Shown here: one piece after another, positions 63,898 to 64,000 of the stretch
How positions within the stretch are numbered: position 1 is the stretch's first letter
How the letters are laid out: every line of letters begins with the position of its first letter
NCBI GenBank assembly: GCA_017429945.1
Contig: JAFRNY010000026.1
Span: 1-64,000 of the forward strand
DNA length: 64,000 bases
Direction of reading: 5' to 3'
From: Bacteroidaceae bacterium
Lineage (GTDB): Bacteria > Bacteroidota > Bacteroidia > Bacteroidales > Bacteroidaceae
Program-made: the position numbers and the translations under genes
Notes under the pieces: generated by a model
What the model was told of the DNA's origin: nothing
Seen by the model: the letters and a program-made list of their open reading frames with translations, nothing else
Databases searched by the model: none

Positions 63898-64000
63898 ATG
63901 AAAACAAACATGCAAATAATGGAAAGCAAAGGACGGAGAAGCGAGAGAAACTTGTATCTGTCGCTCCTCACACTTGCGCTTTTCACTTTACTGCTCGCGG
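63898..64000 (+). CDS. Start of an exported protein, probably GldK/PorK (partial)
   Basis: An ATG at 63898 opens a frame running off the window. The product begins with a basic segment (SKGRRSERN) and a hydrophobic signal (LYLSLLTLALFTLLLA), typical of a lipoprotein export signal. Position after porP suggests the type IX lipoprotein GldK/PorK, but no domain is inside the window, so this is inference from gene order. Confidence 0.5.
   Translation, partial: MKTNMQIMESKGRRSERNLYLSLLTLALFTLLLA

Overview
The window reads as chromosome from a gut-type Bacteroidales bacterium, most likely Prevotellaceae. The grounds are SusC/SusD pairs, TAnnTTTG-type -7 promoter boxes, missing Shine-Dalgarno sequences, a PorP/SprF type IX secretion gene, Prevotella-style C-terminal sorting tails and a rimP-nusA-infB-cvpA cluster. 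Coding DNA is mostly GC-rich. Two stretches, about 1-8300 and 49500-54200, look more AT-rich and behave as accessory DNA.

Layout. (1) 1-8260, minus strand: a type I restriction-modification island in the order XRE regulator, GIY-YIG/DUF4357 nuclease, hsdR, hsdM, AlbA_2/ATPase protein, hsdS. The hsdS frame is cut by an in-frame stop. (2) A tRNA-Leu(CAA) with a strong hairpin downstream, then a 22-bp tandem repeat. (3) 9219-11610: flotillin, a 27-residue membrane peptide and an NfeD-like protein. (4) 11910-21466: two very large secreted proteins with sorting-like C-termini, separated by a 61-residue protein. (5) 21503-22735: a fused SpmA/SpmB-type membrane protein. (6) 22752-49331: a double fructan utilisation locus. 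It holds two SusC/SusD systems, two DUF4960-type surface glycan-binding proteins (one with its domain duplicated in tandem), three GH32 enzymes, an MFS sugar transporter, a fructokinase and two paralogous regulators. Each regulator is a periplasmic sugar-binding domain joined by one membrane helix to an AraC DNA-binding domain, with no kinase or receiver between. A 55-bp element conserved upstream of the first susC and of the exo-fructanase is the best candidate operator. (7) 49564-54105, minus strand: an oxidoreductase/radical SAM pair, a lipoprotein, and one ORF fusing a complete ECF sigma factor to a membrane helix and an outer-membrane-type beta-barrel. (8) 54559-60148: rimP, nusA, infB, cvpA, with a 182-bp terminal-inverted-repeat element filling the rimP-nusA gap. 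(9) 60319-64000: a 21-residue membrane peptide, a polyprenyl synthase, a radical SAM protein, porP, and the first codons of what is probably gldK/porK.

How the parts fit. The fructan locus is a complete pathway: surface capture and import (SusCD, binding proteins), cleavage to fructose (GH32), inner-membrane uptake (MFS), phosphorylation (fructokinase), with control by membrane-spanning one-component sensors. One GH32 and the two giant secreted proteins carry tails resembling type IX secretion signals, and a type IX component lies at the right edge. The most unusual item is the sigma factor-beta-barrel fusion. A 14-bp sequence is repeated just upstream of it and just upstream of its neighbour lipoprotein, which would suit autoregulation. 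All functions are inferred from sequence alone; no database search was possible.
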